Counted from the stretch's first letter, positions 33,582 through 44,554 are shown. The stretch is DNA of 64,000 nucleotides from JAJPHF01 sp035293805 (GCA_035293805.1 DATGMD010000037.1:62001-126000); one strand, 5' to 3'. Translations and numbers: made by a program. Notes: generated by a model from the letters alone, not told the origin.

Positions 33582-34181
33582 ATGGCGATAGAGACCGAGA
33601 CCGTCGCGAGCACGTTCGTCGCCGCCGTGCGCCGGCTGCACGCCGAGCAGCCGGACGAGGCGACCCGCTGGGAGCAGATCGCCGCCCTGCTGCATGACCT
33701 GCTCGCCGAGCCCCGCCTGCAAGCGCAGGCGGCCGCCTGGCCCGAGTGCGGCCAGGGCGGGCCTGACCAGCGCGCCGAGAACTTGCTGTTCTACGAGGAC
33801 CCCGACTACGGCTTCGTCATCAATGGGCTCATCAAGGCGCCCCAGAAGCGCACCGCCATCCACGACCACGCCCAGCTCTGGACCGCCTACGGCGTCCTCG
33901 ACGGCCACGAGACCATCGAGCGCTACGCGCGGCTGGACGACGGCACGCGGCCCGGCTACGCCCAGGTCCAGCAGACCGCGAGCTTCGAGGTCGGCCCCGG
34001 CACCGTCGATCTCGTGCCGCCCTGGCAGATCCACGCCGAGGCCAGCGGCGCCGAGCGCACCGTGGCGGTCATCGTCCGCAGCGGCAAACCCGGCGCCTTC
34101 CTCCAAAACCGCTTCGACCCCACGACCAACCGCACTTGGCAAGGCTACGGCCCCGTCCAGATTCCCTACGCGCTCACCTGA
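33582..34181 (+). CDS. Cupin, cysteine dioxygenase-like
   Basis: The 199-residue protein has a cupin fold related to cysteine dioxygenase-type metal proteins. It has metal His residues in AIHDHAQLWTAYGVL and a later His in PPWQIHAE, within beta strands such as YGFVINGLIK and TVAVIVRSG. The ATG at 33582 is 8 nt after AGGAGG; a GTG at 33573 overlaps that site and is unlikely. It is divergent from the amidohydrolase gene. It may oxidise a thiol or a small organic acid, but the substrate is not known. Confidence 0.75.
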   Translation: MAIETETVASTFVAAVRRLHAEQPDEATRWEQIAALLHDLLAEPRLQAQAAAWPECGQGGPDQRAENLLFYEDPDYGFVINGLIKAPQKRTAIHDHAQLWTAYGVLDGHETIERYARLDDGTRPGYAQVQQTASFEVGPGTVDLVPPWQIHAEASGAERTVAVIVRSGKPGAFLQNRFDPTTNRTWQGYGPVQIPYALT

Positions 34182-34242
34182 CCCGCCGGCAAGATAACTC
34201 GCGCCCGCGTCCTTCCGCGCGGTGTACGGACATGAATCCAAC

Positions 34243-35715
34243 TCAACGATGGAGCCCTCTCATCCCCTCGCCCCCTGGGAGAGGGTCAGGGTGAGGGCGT
34301 TCCTCTCGTCCCTCCCCCTCGCCCCCTGGGAGAGGGCCGAGGTGAGGGCGCGCCTGCCCCGGCACGCGGCGCACCGCGCGCGGCGCCACCAGCCAGATCA
34401 CGCTGCCCGCCAGCACGAACGCCACCATGATCCCCAGCCACACCAGCCGATAACTGCCCGTGTGGTCGTACACGTAGCCGCCCCACCAGGCGCCCGTCGC
34501 GCCCCCCACCCCGTTGGCGAGCATCAGCACCCCGTAGATCGCGCCGTAATGGCGCCCGCTGAACAGGTCGGCGGTGATCGCCGGCGTCAGCGTCGGCGCC
34601 GCGCTGTAGCCCAGCGCGAACAGCGCGGCGTACACGAACAGCAGCAGCGCCGGGCTGGTGCCGCCCGCGAAGCTCAGCAGCAGCAACATCGCCACCACAC
34701 CCGCCCCGATCCCCGCCGTGAACACCCGCTCACGCCCCAGCGCGTCCGACGCGACGCCGAGCAGGATCTTGCCCGCGATGCTCGCCAGCCCCACCGTGCC
34801 CACCACCAGCGCCGTCAGCATCGCGTCGTAGCCGCTGCCTACCAGGTACGCGGCCTGGTGGGCGTGCGTCTGCTGCGTGGCGAAGGTGCTGAGCCCGAAG
34901 GTCAGCAGCAAGAGCTGGAAGCGCCGCGTCCGCACCGCCCGCCCCACCGTCCACTCCTGCCGCGCCCAGACCGCGTCCACGATGCGCGGGTCGGGGGGCG
35001 GGGGCTGGGGCGTAGGGGAAGGTAGCTGAGGGCCGGGCGCCCCCTTGCGGTCCGCCCGCCCCCCATCCCTATCCCCTAGCCCCCATTCCCCAACCCCCAT
35101 CCCCCGCCCCGGCGTGCGGAGCAGCAGCGCCAGCGGCTGCGGGACGACCGCCATCAGCACGGCCAGCACGACGTAGGTAGCGCGCCAGCCGTGGCTGTCG
35201 ATGAGAAACTCGATCGGCGGCGCGCCGACGAACGTCCCCAGCCCGATCCCCGCGCCGATGATGCCGATCGCCAGGCCCAGCCGGCGCGAGAACCAGCGGC
35301 CCACCAGCGCCACCCCGGCCACCCAGCCCATCGCCGTGACGCCCGCCGCCGCCAGCACGCCGAAACATAGGTAGAACTGCCAGAGCGCCGTGACGCGGCT
35401 GCAGCCGAACAGCGCCGCGCCCAGCAGCAGCGCGCCGCCGTGGACCAGCGCCCGCGACCCGAAGCGATCGACGAGCCGCCCGGCCAGCGGCGAGCACACC
35501 GCGTGCATCAGCACGAACAGCGAGAAGGCGCCCGCGACCTCGGCCCGCGCCCAGCCAAACTCTTGCACCAGCGCCACGAGGAACAACCCGAAGCAGTACC
35601 AGGTGACGTAGGCCAGCGCCAGCAGGCAGAAGACGGCGGCGACGATCACCCAGCCGTAGTACAGCCCCGGCGCCCCGCGCGGCGCGGGCCGCCCGCTGGC
35701 CTGATTGACCGCCAT
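34243..35715 (-). CDS. MFS transporter, OFA/MCT-like, with repeat-encoded tail
   Basis: The 490-residue membrane protein has about 12 helices of the monocarboxylate/oxalate:formate-like MFS group. It starts YYGWVIVAAVFCLLALAYV and has GRLVDRFGSR between helices 2 and 3. The central loop (about 200-245) is low complexity, encoded by G- and C-runs at 34989-35112. The last ~30 residues contain PLPGGEG twice and are translated from two copies of repeat family A (34264-34351), so the original C-terminus was probably near VPRRVPGQ-like residues before them. The ATG at 35715 follows GGGAGGACAGG. It may import an organic acid used by the local catabolic enzymes. Confidence 0.85.
   Translation of the reverse strand: MAVNQASGRPAPRGAPGLYYGWVIVAAVFCLLALAYVTWYCFGLFLVALVQEFGWARAEVAGAFSLFVLMHAVCSPLAGRLVDRFGSRALVHGGALLLGAALFGCSRVTALWQFYLCFGVLAAAGVTAMGWVAGVALVGRWFSRRLGLAIGIIGAGIGLGTFVGAPPIEFLIDSHGWRATYVVLAVLMAVVPQPLALLLRTPGRGMGVGEWGLGDRDGGRADRKGAPGPQLPSPTPQPPPPDPRIVDAVWARQEWTVGRAVRTRRFQLLLLTFGLSTFATQQTHAHQAAYLVGSGYDAMLTALVVGTVGLASIAGKILLGVASDALGRERVFTAGIGAGVVAMLLLLSFAGGTSPALLLFVYAALFALGYSAAPTLTPAITADLFSGRHYGAIYGVLMLANGVGGATGAWWGGYVYDHTGSYRLVWLGIMVAFVLAGSVIWLVAPRAVRRVPGQARPHLGPLPGGEGEGREERPHPDPLPGGEGMRGLHR
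34264..34351. repeat. Two tandem copies of repeat family A
   Basis: Copies at 34264-34299 and 34312-34351 each read CCCCTCGCCCCCTGGGAGAGGG followed by GAGGTGAGGGCG or a close variant. Both lie inside the 3' end of the MFS gene. Confidence 0.75.
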
Positions 35716-35807
35716 CCCCTGTCCTCCCTCCCGAATCCGGCCGCACCCGGGCGCCGTTCGCTCGGGCGTCCCTCCCATCCCGCGTGGCGAGCCGCGCCTT
35801 CCGCCAG

Positions 35808-36191
35808 TCAGGCCACCGGCGGCCGCACGAAGGCTGTCAGCAAGTCCTCCAGCGCGGCTGTCGGGTCGTCGGTCAGGCCGCCGTGGACGGGCGAGGGCTG
35901 GATGATCGTGCTGCGCGGCGCCGTCAGCCAGTGGAACCGCTCGGCCGGCGGCAGCGCGGCGATCGGCCCCCCCGCGGCGCGGCCCTCGGCGACGGCGACG
36001 AAGGCGACCAGGTGCCGCTCGATCAGCGCCAGGTCGGCCTCCGGCGCGAGCGCCCGCACCCGCGCCGCGTCCAGCTCCATGCGCGCCGCCAGGAAGCGCG
36101 CCTCGCGCGCGAACAGGACCACGCCGACGTTGACGTACTCGCCCCGCTCGACGCGCGGCACGACGCGCACGACGGCGTAGCTATACCACAC
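35808..36191 (-). CDS. DUF3037 protein
   Basis: The 127-residue protein matches DUF3037: YSYAVVRVVPRVERGEYVNVGVVLF is the typical N-terminus. It starts at GTG inside the end of the HipA-like kinase gene (11-bp overlap), and this pairing is common. The function is unknown; the pair is sometimes considered a toxin-antitoxin-like or regulatory unit, which is not shown. It has no membrane helix or export signal. Confidence 0.85.
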   Translation of the reverse strand: MWYSYAVVRVVPRVERGEYVNVGVVLFAREARFLAARMELDAARVRALAPEADLALIERHLVAFVAVAEGRAAGGPIAALPPAERFHWLTAPRSTIIQPSPVHGGLTDDPTAALEDLLTAFVRPPVA

Positions 36192-37002
36192 GGTGGGTCA
36201 GGCGGGGAGCGAGGCGGGCCGGCCCGCGCCGCTGGGCGGCGATCGCTGCCTCTAGCCATGCCCGCGGCCCCGTGAGCCGCTCCCAGAGGTACGTCACGTA
36301 CGCCGCGCGGTGGGCGGCCAGGTCCGCGAACGTCGCCTCCCCGCCCAGCCACTCGTCCGGGATGGCGGCCACGACGGCGCGGATCGCCTCCTCGCTCAGC
36401 ATGGGCCGCAGCCGCGCGTCGGCCGCCGCCAGGTCGCCGGCCACCGGCAGCAGGACGTGGTCCTGAATTTGCGGGAACGGTGCCTGGATGCGCTGCTCCC
36501 AGCCCTCCCACCGGTGGTGGACGTAGAGCGCCGCGCCATGGTCGATCAGCCAATACTGAGCCTGCCAGACCAGGATGTTCGTGTTGCGCACGGTGCGGTC
36601 CACGTTCGTCAGCCAGGCGTCGAACCACACGACGTTCGCGGCGAGGTCGGGCGGAACGTCGGTCTCTACGGCGGGATCGAACGGGAGCGCGCCGGGCAGG
36701 TAGGCGAGCCCGAAGTTGGCGCCCACGCTGCCGCGCAGGATGTCCTGGATCTCCGGGTCCGGCTCCGCCTGGCCAAAGCCCGCGGCCAGCGTCACCAGCG
36801 CCGGCCGCGGCACCGGCAACCCCAGCTCCCGCGCCAGCCCGGCCGCCAGCAGCTCGGCGATCAGCGCCTTCGCGCCCTGGCCGGCGCCGCGAAACTTCAC
36901 TACGAACGGCCCGCCCCGGTCCGTCTCCACCACCGCGGGCAGCGACCCGCCCTCCCGCAGGGGCACGTCGTACCGCACCCCCGTAAGCTCCTCGATCTCC
37001 AT
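36181..37002 (-). CDS. HipA-like kinase domain protein
   Basis: The 273-residue protein resembles the short HipA-type kinase family. It has PFVVKFRGAGQGAKALIAELL (nucleotide-binding Lys and helix), WFDAWLTNVDRTVRNTNIL (catalytic loop with Asp and Asn) and LIDHGAAL (metal-binding DxG). It lacks the N-terminal domain of classic HipA toxins and has no HipB-type DNA-binding partner; its partner is the overlapping DUF3037 gene. The ATG at 37002 was chosen because the family starts MEIEELTG. Phosphorylation of a protein or small molecule is inferred. Confidence 0.82.
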   Translation of the reverse strand: MEIEELTGVRYDVPLREGGSLPAVVETDRGGPFVVKFRGAGQGAKALIAELLAAGLARELGLPVPRPALVTLAAGFGQAEPDPEIQDILRGSVGANFGLAYLPGALPFDPAVETDVPPDLAANVVWFDAWLTNVDRTVRNTNILVWQAQYWLIDHGAALYVHHRWEGWEQRIQAPFPQIQDHVLLPVAGDLAAADARLRPMLSEEAIRAVVAAIPDEWLGGEATFADLAAHRAAYVTYLWERLTGPRAWLEAAIAAQRRGPARLAPRLTHRVV

Positions 37003-37127
37003 GCCCTGCCTCTCCGCGCCGCCCCGGCGCCCCTTCATTCTGACATACGGCGGCCAGAGCGACGCGCCCACACCGGTTTGTGCGGATACTCGGCCACCAG
37101 GAGACGTTGGACCATCAGGAAGGAAGC

Positions 37128-37230
37128 GTAGGGCGGGGGCGAGCCTCCGCCGCCCGCCCGGGAGGGCTGCGGTCCCCTATCCCGGCGAGCGCAAGGTAGG
37201 GCGGGGGCTCGTCCCCCGCCGCCCGCCCGG
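37128..37230. repeat. Two copies of palindromic repeat family B
   Basis: Copies at 37128-37162 and 37196-37230 follow the pattern GTAGGGCGGGGGCTCGTCCC with a CCGCCGCCCGCCCGG end. Five more copies lie at 44330-44497 and 60978-61077. Confidence 0.75.
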
Positions 37231-37258
37231 CGACGCTGCTGGTCGTGCCCGGCGCGCG

Positions 37259-37837
37259 CTACCGCAGCAGGCGCGTCTCGAGCGCCATGCCGCGCGCTTC
37301 GAGCGCCGCCCGCACGCGCTTGACGGCGCCATCGTGGACCATCGCCAAGGTCGGAGAGCCCGGTATGGCGTGCAGATAAGGCTGTAGCGCCGGGTCGGCC
37401 AGCAGGGCGTCCAGGATCTCGGCGCGCTCGACCTGGAGCAGCGTCACCGCCAGCAGCGCGCCGCTCCCCCAGTCCTTCGCCCACTGCTGTACCAGCGCCG
37501 TCGCCTCGGGCGCCAGCGGTGCGCCCTGGAGCGCCGTCAACAGCCCGACGATGCTTTCGGCGTCATGGCCGGCGCGCGCGCCGCGGCGCAGGCTATCCGC
37601 AGTCAGGTGCAGCGTGCCGTCTTCGGCCTCGTCGGCGAACTCGCGGAGCGGCGCCAGCACGTACACGCTCGGCAGGCGCTGGCGCGGCGTGATGCGCCCG
37701 TCGGCGGCGACGGCGACCTGGGGGCCAGGCAGGTCGTCCGGGCCCTCGGTCAGCGCAGGGAAGCGGTCGCGCTCCAGCAGCGCCCCGTGCAGCGCTGGCA
37801 GGTCGGCCGGCTGGACGAGCGCTGCCGTGGGCGCCAC
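37259..37837 (-). CDS. Fragment 3 of the SWIM/helicase-associated gene
   Basis: This frame of up to 192 residues follows the TAA at 37874. It covers the C-terminal part of the helicase-associated region (LPSVYVLAPLREFADEAEDG; ends ARGMALETRLLR). A GTG codon serves as the first possible start; no strong ribosome site was seen. It is probably only the tail of the broken gene. Confidence 0.4.
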   Translation of the reverse strand: MAPTAALVQPADLPALHGALLERDRFPALTEGPDDLPGPQVAVAADGRITPRQRLPSVYVLAPLREFADEAEDGTLHLTADSLRRGARAGHDAESIVGLLTALQGAPLAPEATALVQQWAKDWGSGALLAVTLLQVERAEILDALLADPALQPYLHAIPGSPTLAMVHDGAVKRVRAALEARGMALETRLLR

Positions 37838-37873
37838 GCGCCGGCCCAGCAGCGGCGCGTGGGTCGCGTCGGC

Positions 37874-38944
37874 TTACAGGGCGTCGAGCGTCGCCGCGTC
37901 GAGCGCGTGCAGCAGCGGCACGCCGCGCCGCACGACGATGCGGTCATGCTGCGCCCCCCACTCCTCCAGCGAGCGGCGCACGTTCTGCGGCAGCGGCGCG
38001 CCGCTTACCCGCTCCAGGAAGGCGATGATCTCGGGCGTCTCGCGGCCGCGCCGCTGCGCCGCGTATACCGACTCGCGCGTCAGGCGATACTCGACGGCGT
38101 ACTCGGCGCGCACCCGCTCGGCCACCTCGTCCAGCCCGAACAGCACGTCCTCGCCGGTCGGCTCGAAGGCGAAGATCTGGAAGTTCGGCTGCACGACGAC
38201 CTTGGTTGTGGCGGCGTCCGTGGGCAGCGCCTCGCCGCGCAGCAGGCGCGCGCCATCCGCCGTCACACGGAACGCCGTGACCGCGTCGTCGACCAGCCCA
38301 AGATCGACCACCCCCAGCGCGTGCAGCGCCTGGCCGACGACCACGCGGATGAAGCCCGCCTCGACCAGCGCCCAGCCCTTCGCCTCACCGGGCGCCATGT
38401 CCAGTGTCCAGCCGACGGGGTTGTTGTAGCCGTAGGGGTTCACCTCGGCATAGTAGTAGCCGTAGCGCGGATCGGGCCAGCTTCGCGGGTACAGGGACTC
38501 GTAGGCGCGCTGGCGCAGGCGGTCGATCAGGTGGTCGAGGGCGATCCACTCCTCCGCCGGCAGCTCGGCCAGCTCGGCCAGCACGCGCTGCCGGGCCGCC
38601 ACCAGGCGCGGCGAGGCCCAGCGGGCGCCGGGGCTGCGCGCGGGGACCAAGCTGGGGCGGCGCTCGTCCGCCCGCAGCTCCTCGCCGCGCGGCGGCGCCA
38701 GCCCGGCGATGCGCGCCATCTCCGACCAGCTCGTCGTCTCGCGGTACGCCGCGAACAGCCGCGCCATCACCGCGCGCGGCACGACGTACATCGCCCAGGG
38801 CACCGACCCGTCGTCCTGGCGGAACACCAGGCCGCGTGTGCGGAGCGCCTCGGCGGCCTGCGGGTCCACGTCGCCCCCGAGCGCCCGCTGGGCCGTCGCC
38901 AACGCCTCGTCGGTAACCGCCCCCATGCCCGCGAGCAGCGACAC
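37874..38944 (-). CDS. Fragment 2 of the SWIM/helicase-associated gene
   Basis: This 356-residue frame lies between the two in-frame stops; the coding signal extends upstream of the first start to the TAG at 39029. It holds the main helicase-associated domain (DEWIALDHL-like EEWIALDHLIDRLRQ; VVVQPNFQIFAFEP). It could be translated on its own from an internal start, but the domain is part of a larger protein in relatives. Confidence 0.45.
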   Translation of the reverse strand: MSLLAGMGAVTDEALATAQRALGGDVDPQAAEALRTRGLVFRQDDGSVPWAMYVVPRAVMARLFAAYRETTSWSEMARIAGLAPPRGEELRADERRPSLVPARSPGARWASPRLVAARQRVLAELAELPAEEWIALDHLIDRLRQRAYESLYPRSWPDPRYGYYYAEVNPYGYNNPVGWTLDMAPGEAKGWALVEAGFIRVVVGQALHALGVVDLGLVDDAVTAFRVTADGARLLRGEALPTDAATTKVVVQPNFQIFAFEPTGEDVLFGLDEVAERVRAEYAVEYRLTRESVYAAQRRGRETPEIIAFLERVSGAPLPQNVRRSLEEWGAQHDRIVVRRGVPLLHALDAATLDAL

Positions 38945-39028
38945 CGCCTCGAGCGTGCGCCGCTCGTCGGCGCTGAGCGCTGCGAGCGCTGCGTCGACGC
39001 TCTCGGGCGCCGCCAGCGCCGCCGCGAG

Positions 39029-39520
39029 CTACGCGACCAGCTCCGGCTTCGCGCGGTTGGGCAGCGCCACGCCACGCGCCCGCCCGATCTCGCGCAGCAC
39101 GGCCACCGTGTTGCGGTCGAGCAGGCGGGCCAGCTCCGTGGCCGCCGTCTCCTCCAGCGCGGCGGTGAGGGCGGGCGGGGGGCCGGGCGCGACCGCTTCC
39201 GGCGCGGTCGCCCGCTCGAACGTCTTCGGCGCCCGCAGCCAGTGCAGCAGCAGCGCTGCGACGTGGCGGCACGGCCCCTCCACGTCGCAGGGGCACGTGC
39301 CTTCGAGCGTCCGCCCCTGCACGAGGATGTGGACGGGATACAGCCGCCGCCAGGTGCCGCGCACGGTGGCAGCCAGCCCATAAGGCCCCGGCTGCGTCGG
39401 GCGCAGCGCGTGACCCGCCCGCTGGTAAGCGTCGCCGCGCGCGAACTCGCGCTCGCCGCACAGGCGCCGCACGTCGGCCTCGGCGATGGCCAGGCCGGGC
39501 GCCACTGCCTGCTGCGCCAT
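39029..39520 (-). CDS. Fragment 1: SWIM zinc finger N-terminal piece
   Basis: This 163-residue frame from the ATG at 39520 to the TAG at 39029 holds the SWIM zinc motif (CPCDVEGPC..H). It ends inside a helical segment (NRAKPELVA) that continues in frame after the stop. SWIM domains bind DNA or protein. It is probably the first part of the broken gene. Confidence 0.5.
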   Translation of the reverse strand: MAQQAVAPGLAIAEADVRRLCGEREFARGDAYQRAGHALRPTQPGPYGLAATVRGTWRRLYPVHILVQGRTLEGTCPCDVEGPCRHVAALLLHWLRAPKTFERATAPEAVAPGPPPALTAALEETAATELARLLDRNTVAVLREIGRARGVALPNRAKPELVA

Positions 39521-39599
39521 GCGCTACCCTCTCGTCAGGCGCGGGGTATCGCGTGCTGGGGACCAGCCGCGCATACGGAAACGTGCCACCGACGAGCCG

Positions 39600-41378
39600 C
39601 TAGCGGTCGCCGCTCGCCTGGCGGTACCGCGCGAGGTCGATCACGTTCGCCGCTGCAGCGGCCGCGTACCGCGGCGTCGCCTGCGCGGCGGGCGCGTAGC
39701 CGGCGATCTCGTCGTCGTAGAGGATCTCGTACTGGTAGCCCTGCTCGGTCAGGAACATCTGGCGGTTCGCGGCGAACTCCTGGTCCCGCGTGTCGCGCGT
39801 CACCAGCGTGTAGAAGTGGGCGAGCGCGCCGTCACGCTTGGGGCGCAGGATGCGCCCCAGCCGCTGCGCCTCCTCCTGCCGCGAGCCGAAGGTGCCGGAG
39901 ATCTGGATCGCCACCTGCGCGTCGGGCAGGTCGATCGAGAAGTTCGCCACCTTCGACACCACGAGCAACCGTACCTCCCCCTCGCGGAACGCCGCGTACA
40001 GCTTCTCGCGCTCGCGGGTGGGCGTCTTGCCGGTGATTAGCGGCGCGTCGTAGCGCGCCGCCACCGCTTCGAGCTGATCGAGGTACTGGCCGATGATCAG
40101 TACCGGCTCGGCGGCGTGCTTCGCCACCAGCGCGTCGAGCAGCGGCAGCTTGGCCGGGTTCTCGGCCGCCACGCGGTACTTCTCGCGCTCCTCGGCCAGC
40201 GCATAGGCCATCCGCCGCTCCTCCGGCAGGCGCACGCGCACCTCGTGGCACTGCGCCGTGGCGATCCACCCCTGCCCCTCCAGCTCGCGCCACGGCACGT
40301 CGTACTTCTTCGGCCCGATCAGCGAGAACACGTCGCCCTCGCGGCCGTCCTCGCGCACCAGCGTGGCCGTCAGGCCCAGGCGGCGCCGCGCCTGGATCTC
40401 CGCCGTCACGCGGAACACCGGCGCCGGCAGCAGGTGGACCTCGTCGTAGACGATGAGCCCCCAGTCGCGCTCGTCGAACAGCGCGAAGTGGGGAAACGCC
40501 TCGCTGCGCGCCGGCCGGTAGGTGAGCACCTGGTAAGTCGTCACCGTGATCGGCCGGATCTCCTTGCGCTCGCCGCTGTACTCGCCGATGGCGTCGGCGG
40601 GCACCTCCGTCTTGTCCAGAATCTCGCGGATCCACTGGCGAGCCGCCACGATCGACGGCGTGAGGATCAGCGTGTTGCACTCCAGCGCCGCCATGATGCC
40701 CAGCCCGACGATCGTCTTGCCGGCGCCGCAAGGCAGCACGATGACGCCGCTGCCGCCGCGCGCCGAGCCGCCCGCATGGAACACCGCCACCGCCTCCTCC
40801 TGGTAGGGGCGCAGGCGGAGCGGCGCGGCGTCGGCCACCCTGCGCGCCCGCAGGCGCACGGCGAGCGGGGCGCCGTCCACGTAGCCGGCCAGGTCCTCGG
40901 CGGGGTAGCCGAACTGAAGCAGCGCCTGCTTGACGTGGCCGCGCTGGGCCGCGTCGACCAGCAGCGCGCCGTCGGCCTGGCCCCGGATGAGCGGCGCTAG
41001 CCGCTTGTGGTGCGCGATCTCGACCAGCAGCGCGGGGTCGTCCGACACCAGCCGCAGCCCGTCGTCGGCGCGTACCAGCTTGACCCGCCCGTAGCGCGCC
41101 ACGTACTCCAGCACGTCGGTGCGCACGTTCGGCGGCAGCGGGTACTTGCCGAGTCGCTCCAGCGCGTCGACGATAGCCGCGCCGTCCAGCCCGCTGGCGG
41201 CCGCGTTCCACAGCGAGAGCGGCGTGATGCGGTACGTGTGGATGTGCTCGGGGCTCTTCTCCAGCTCCGCGAAGCGCGCCAGGGCGTCGCGCGCCTCCTC
41301 GTAGCGGGGGCTCGCCACCTCGACCAGAACGGTCTTGTCGCTCTGCACGATGAGCGGGTTCGCCAGATCGTACGCCAT
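39600..41378 (-). CDS. XPB/Ssl2-like superfamily 2 DNA helicase
   Basis: The 592-residue protein has an N-terminal damage-recognition-like region, then helicase motifs: LRPYQEEAVAVF, Walker A LPCGAGKT, DEVH box (VYDEVHLLP), LTATLVREDG, VVSKVANFSIDLPDA and motif VI QEEAQRLGRILRPK. This is the bacterial XPB type, a 3'-5' DNA helicase linked to repair. The ATG at 41378 follows GAGG. The downstream same-strand gene (broken, 37259-39520) carries a helicase-associated domain, and the two were probably one operon and functional unit. Confidence 0.92.
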   Translation of the reverse strand: MAYDLANPLIVQSDKTVLVEVASPRYEEARDALARFAELEKSPEHIHTYRITPLSLWNAAASGLDGAAIVDALERLGKYPLPPNVRTDVLEYVARYGRVKLVRADDGLRLVSDDPALLVEIAHHKRLAPLIRGQADGALLVDAAQRGHVKQALLQFGYPAEDLAGYVDGAPLAVRLRARRVADAAPLRLRPYQEEAVAVFHAGGSARGGSGVIVLPCGAGKTIVGLGIMAALECNTLILTPSIVAARQWIREILDKTEVPADAIGEYSGERKEIRPITVTTYQVLTYRPARSEAFPHFALFDERDWGLIVYDEVHLLPAPVFRVTAEIQARRRLGLTATLVREDGREGDVFSLIGPKKYDVPWRELEGQGWIATAQCHEVRVRLPEERRMAYALAEEREKYRVAAENPAKLPLLDALVAKHAAEPVLIIGQYLDQLEAVAARYDAPLITGKTPTREREKLYAAFREGEVRLLVVSKVANFSIDLPDAQVAIQISGTFGSRQEEAQRLGRILRPKRDGALAHFYTLVTRDTRDQEFAANRQMFLTEQGYQYEILYDDEIAGYAPAAQATPRYAAAAAANVIDLARYRQASGDR

Positions 41379-41558
41379 AGCCTCACTATGCCCGCCCACG
41401 CGCGTCGAGAGCAAACCGCGCCGCGTCCGCGGTCCCGCCACCGCCCACCGAACCGCAGCGCCCCGCCGTTCAATTCAGCGTCGCGGTTGTCGAATCGCGC
41501 CGCATTTGCTAGAATCTCGATTGCTGGGCGCCGACGGGCCGCCCGCCGTTTTACCCGT

Positions 41559-41630
41559 GGGGCAGTGGCGCAGCGGGAGCGCGCTTCCTTGGCATGGAAG
41601 AGGTCAGGGGTTCGATTCCCCTCTGCTCCA
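41559..41630 (+). tRNA. tRNA-Ala (anticodon GGC)
   Basis: The cloverleaf is complete: acceptor GGGGCAG with CTGCTCC, anticodon stem CTTCC/GGAAG with loop TTGGCAT (anticodon GGC), and T-arm AGGGG-TTCGATT-CCCCT. The discriminator is A. CCA is not encoded (ACCC follows). It reads GCC codons, frequent in this GC-rich genome. Confidence 0.93.
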
Positions 41631-41647
41631 CCCATGTAGGGCTGCGG

Positions 41648-41685
41648 CAAGTGGCAAGCGAGCTTCGCCTGCCACTTGTTTTTTT
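41648..41685 (+). terminator. Rho-independent terminator after tRNA-Ala
   Basis: CAAGTGGCA pairs with TGCCACTTG around a GC-rich loop, followed directly by seven Ts. It begins 17 nt after the tRNA. Confidence 0.9.
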
Positions 41686-41686
41686 G

Positions 41687-41806
41687 TAGCCGTCAGCCAT
41701 CAGCTGTCCGCCCGTCCCTGGCGTTGGGTGTTCGGCTCTGTGCCGCGCAAGCTGGAAGGGGCCCGGGAGCCCTAGCTGACGGCTGACGGCTGATAGCTGA
41801 CAGCTA
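41687..41806. repeat. Inverted repeat pair before leuS
   Basis: AGCCGTCAGCCATCAGCTGTC at 41689-41709 is nearly complementary to GACGGCTGATAGCTGACAGCT-like sequence near 41784-41806; the right arm also repeats GCTGACG in tandem. It lies in the leader of leuS. It lacks T-box features (no specifier loop or antiterminator seen). Confidence 0.45.
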
Positions 41807-41819
41807 CCCGGGAGGCGCG

Positions 41820-44318
<2,499 letters not shown>

Positions 44319-44329
44319 GCGATGAAGTC

Positions 44330-44497
44330 GTAGGGCAGGGGCTCGTCCCCCGCCGCCCGGCCGGCGCTGCTAACACCGGCCGGGCTAGCGAATACGTCGT
44401 CGGGCAGGGGCTCGTCCCCTGCCGCCCGGCCGGGTAGCTGGCACCTGCAATTACGGCAATCATGAGGTAGGGCAGGGGCTTGTCCCCTGCCGCCCCG
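44330..44497. repeat. Three copies of palindromic repeat family B
   Basis: Copies at 44330-44364, 44399-44434 and 44467-44497 read G(T/C)(A/C)GGGCAGGGGCTCGTCCCC then TGCCGCCCGGCCGG. They fill the gap between leuS and the VOC gene. The spacers differ in sequence, so this is not a CRISPR array. Confidence 0.8.
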
Positions 44498-44554
44498 TGG
44501 CGGAGCCAGCCTGCGCTTTCCGCCAGGGATGCCACTCGCTAGAGGGGAGGACCG

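Larger units (their letters stand above)
37259..39520 (-). pseudogene. SWIM zinc finger / helicase-associated gene with two in-frame stops
   Basis: One continuous frame of 754 codons on the minus strand is cut only by TAG at 39029-39031 and TAA at 37874-37876; no frameshift is needed. The N-terminal part has a SWIM-type zinc site (CPCDVEGPCRHVAALLLHW). The middle and end resemble the helicase-associated (XPB/Ssl2-type, Helicase_C_3) domain (KVVVQPNFQIFAFEP; YRLTRESVYAAQRRG). The coding character continues across both stops. Both stops could come from single C-to-T changes (CAG to TAG, CAA to TAA). It could be a young pseudogene, sequence error or a gene now made as fragments. It lies downstream of, and on the same strand as, the XPB-like helicase. 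Confidence 0.75.

Noticed and set aside
41687..41819. T-box leader upstream of leuS
   Set aside because: Only a simple inverted repeat is seen; no specifier loop with a Leu codon, T-box sequence or antiterminator could be found.
44330..44497. Three evenly spaced palindromes resembling a small CRISPR array
   Set aside because: The units are long hairpins with variable sequence, appear singly or in pairs elsewhere, and no cas gene is nearby.
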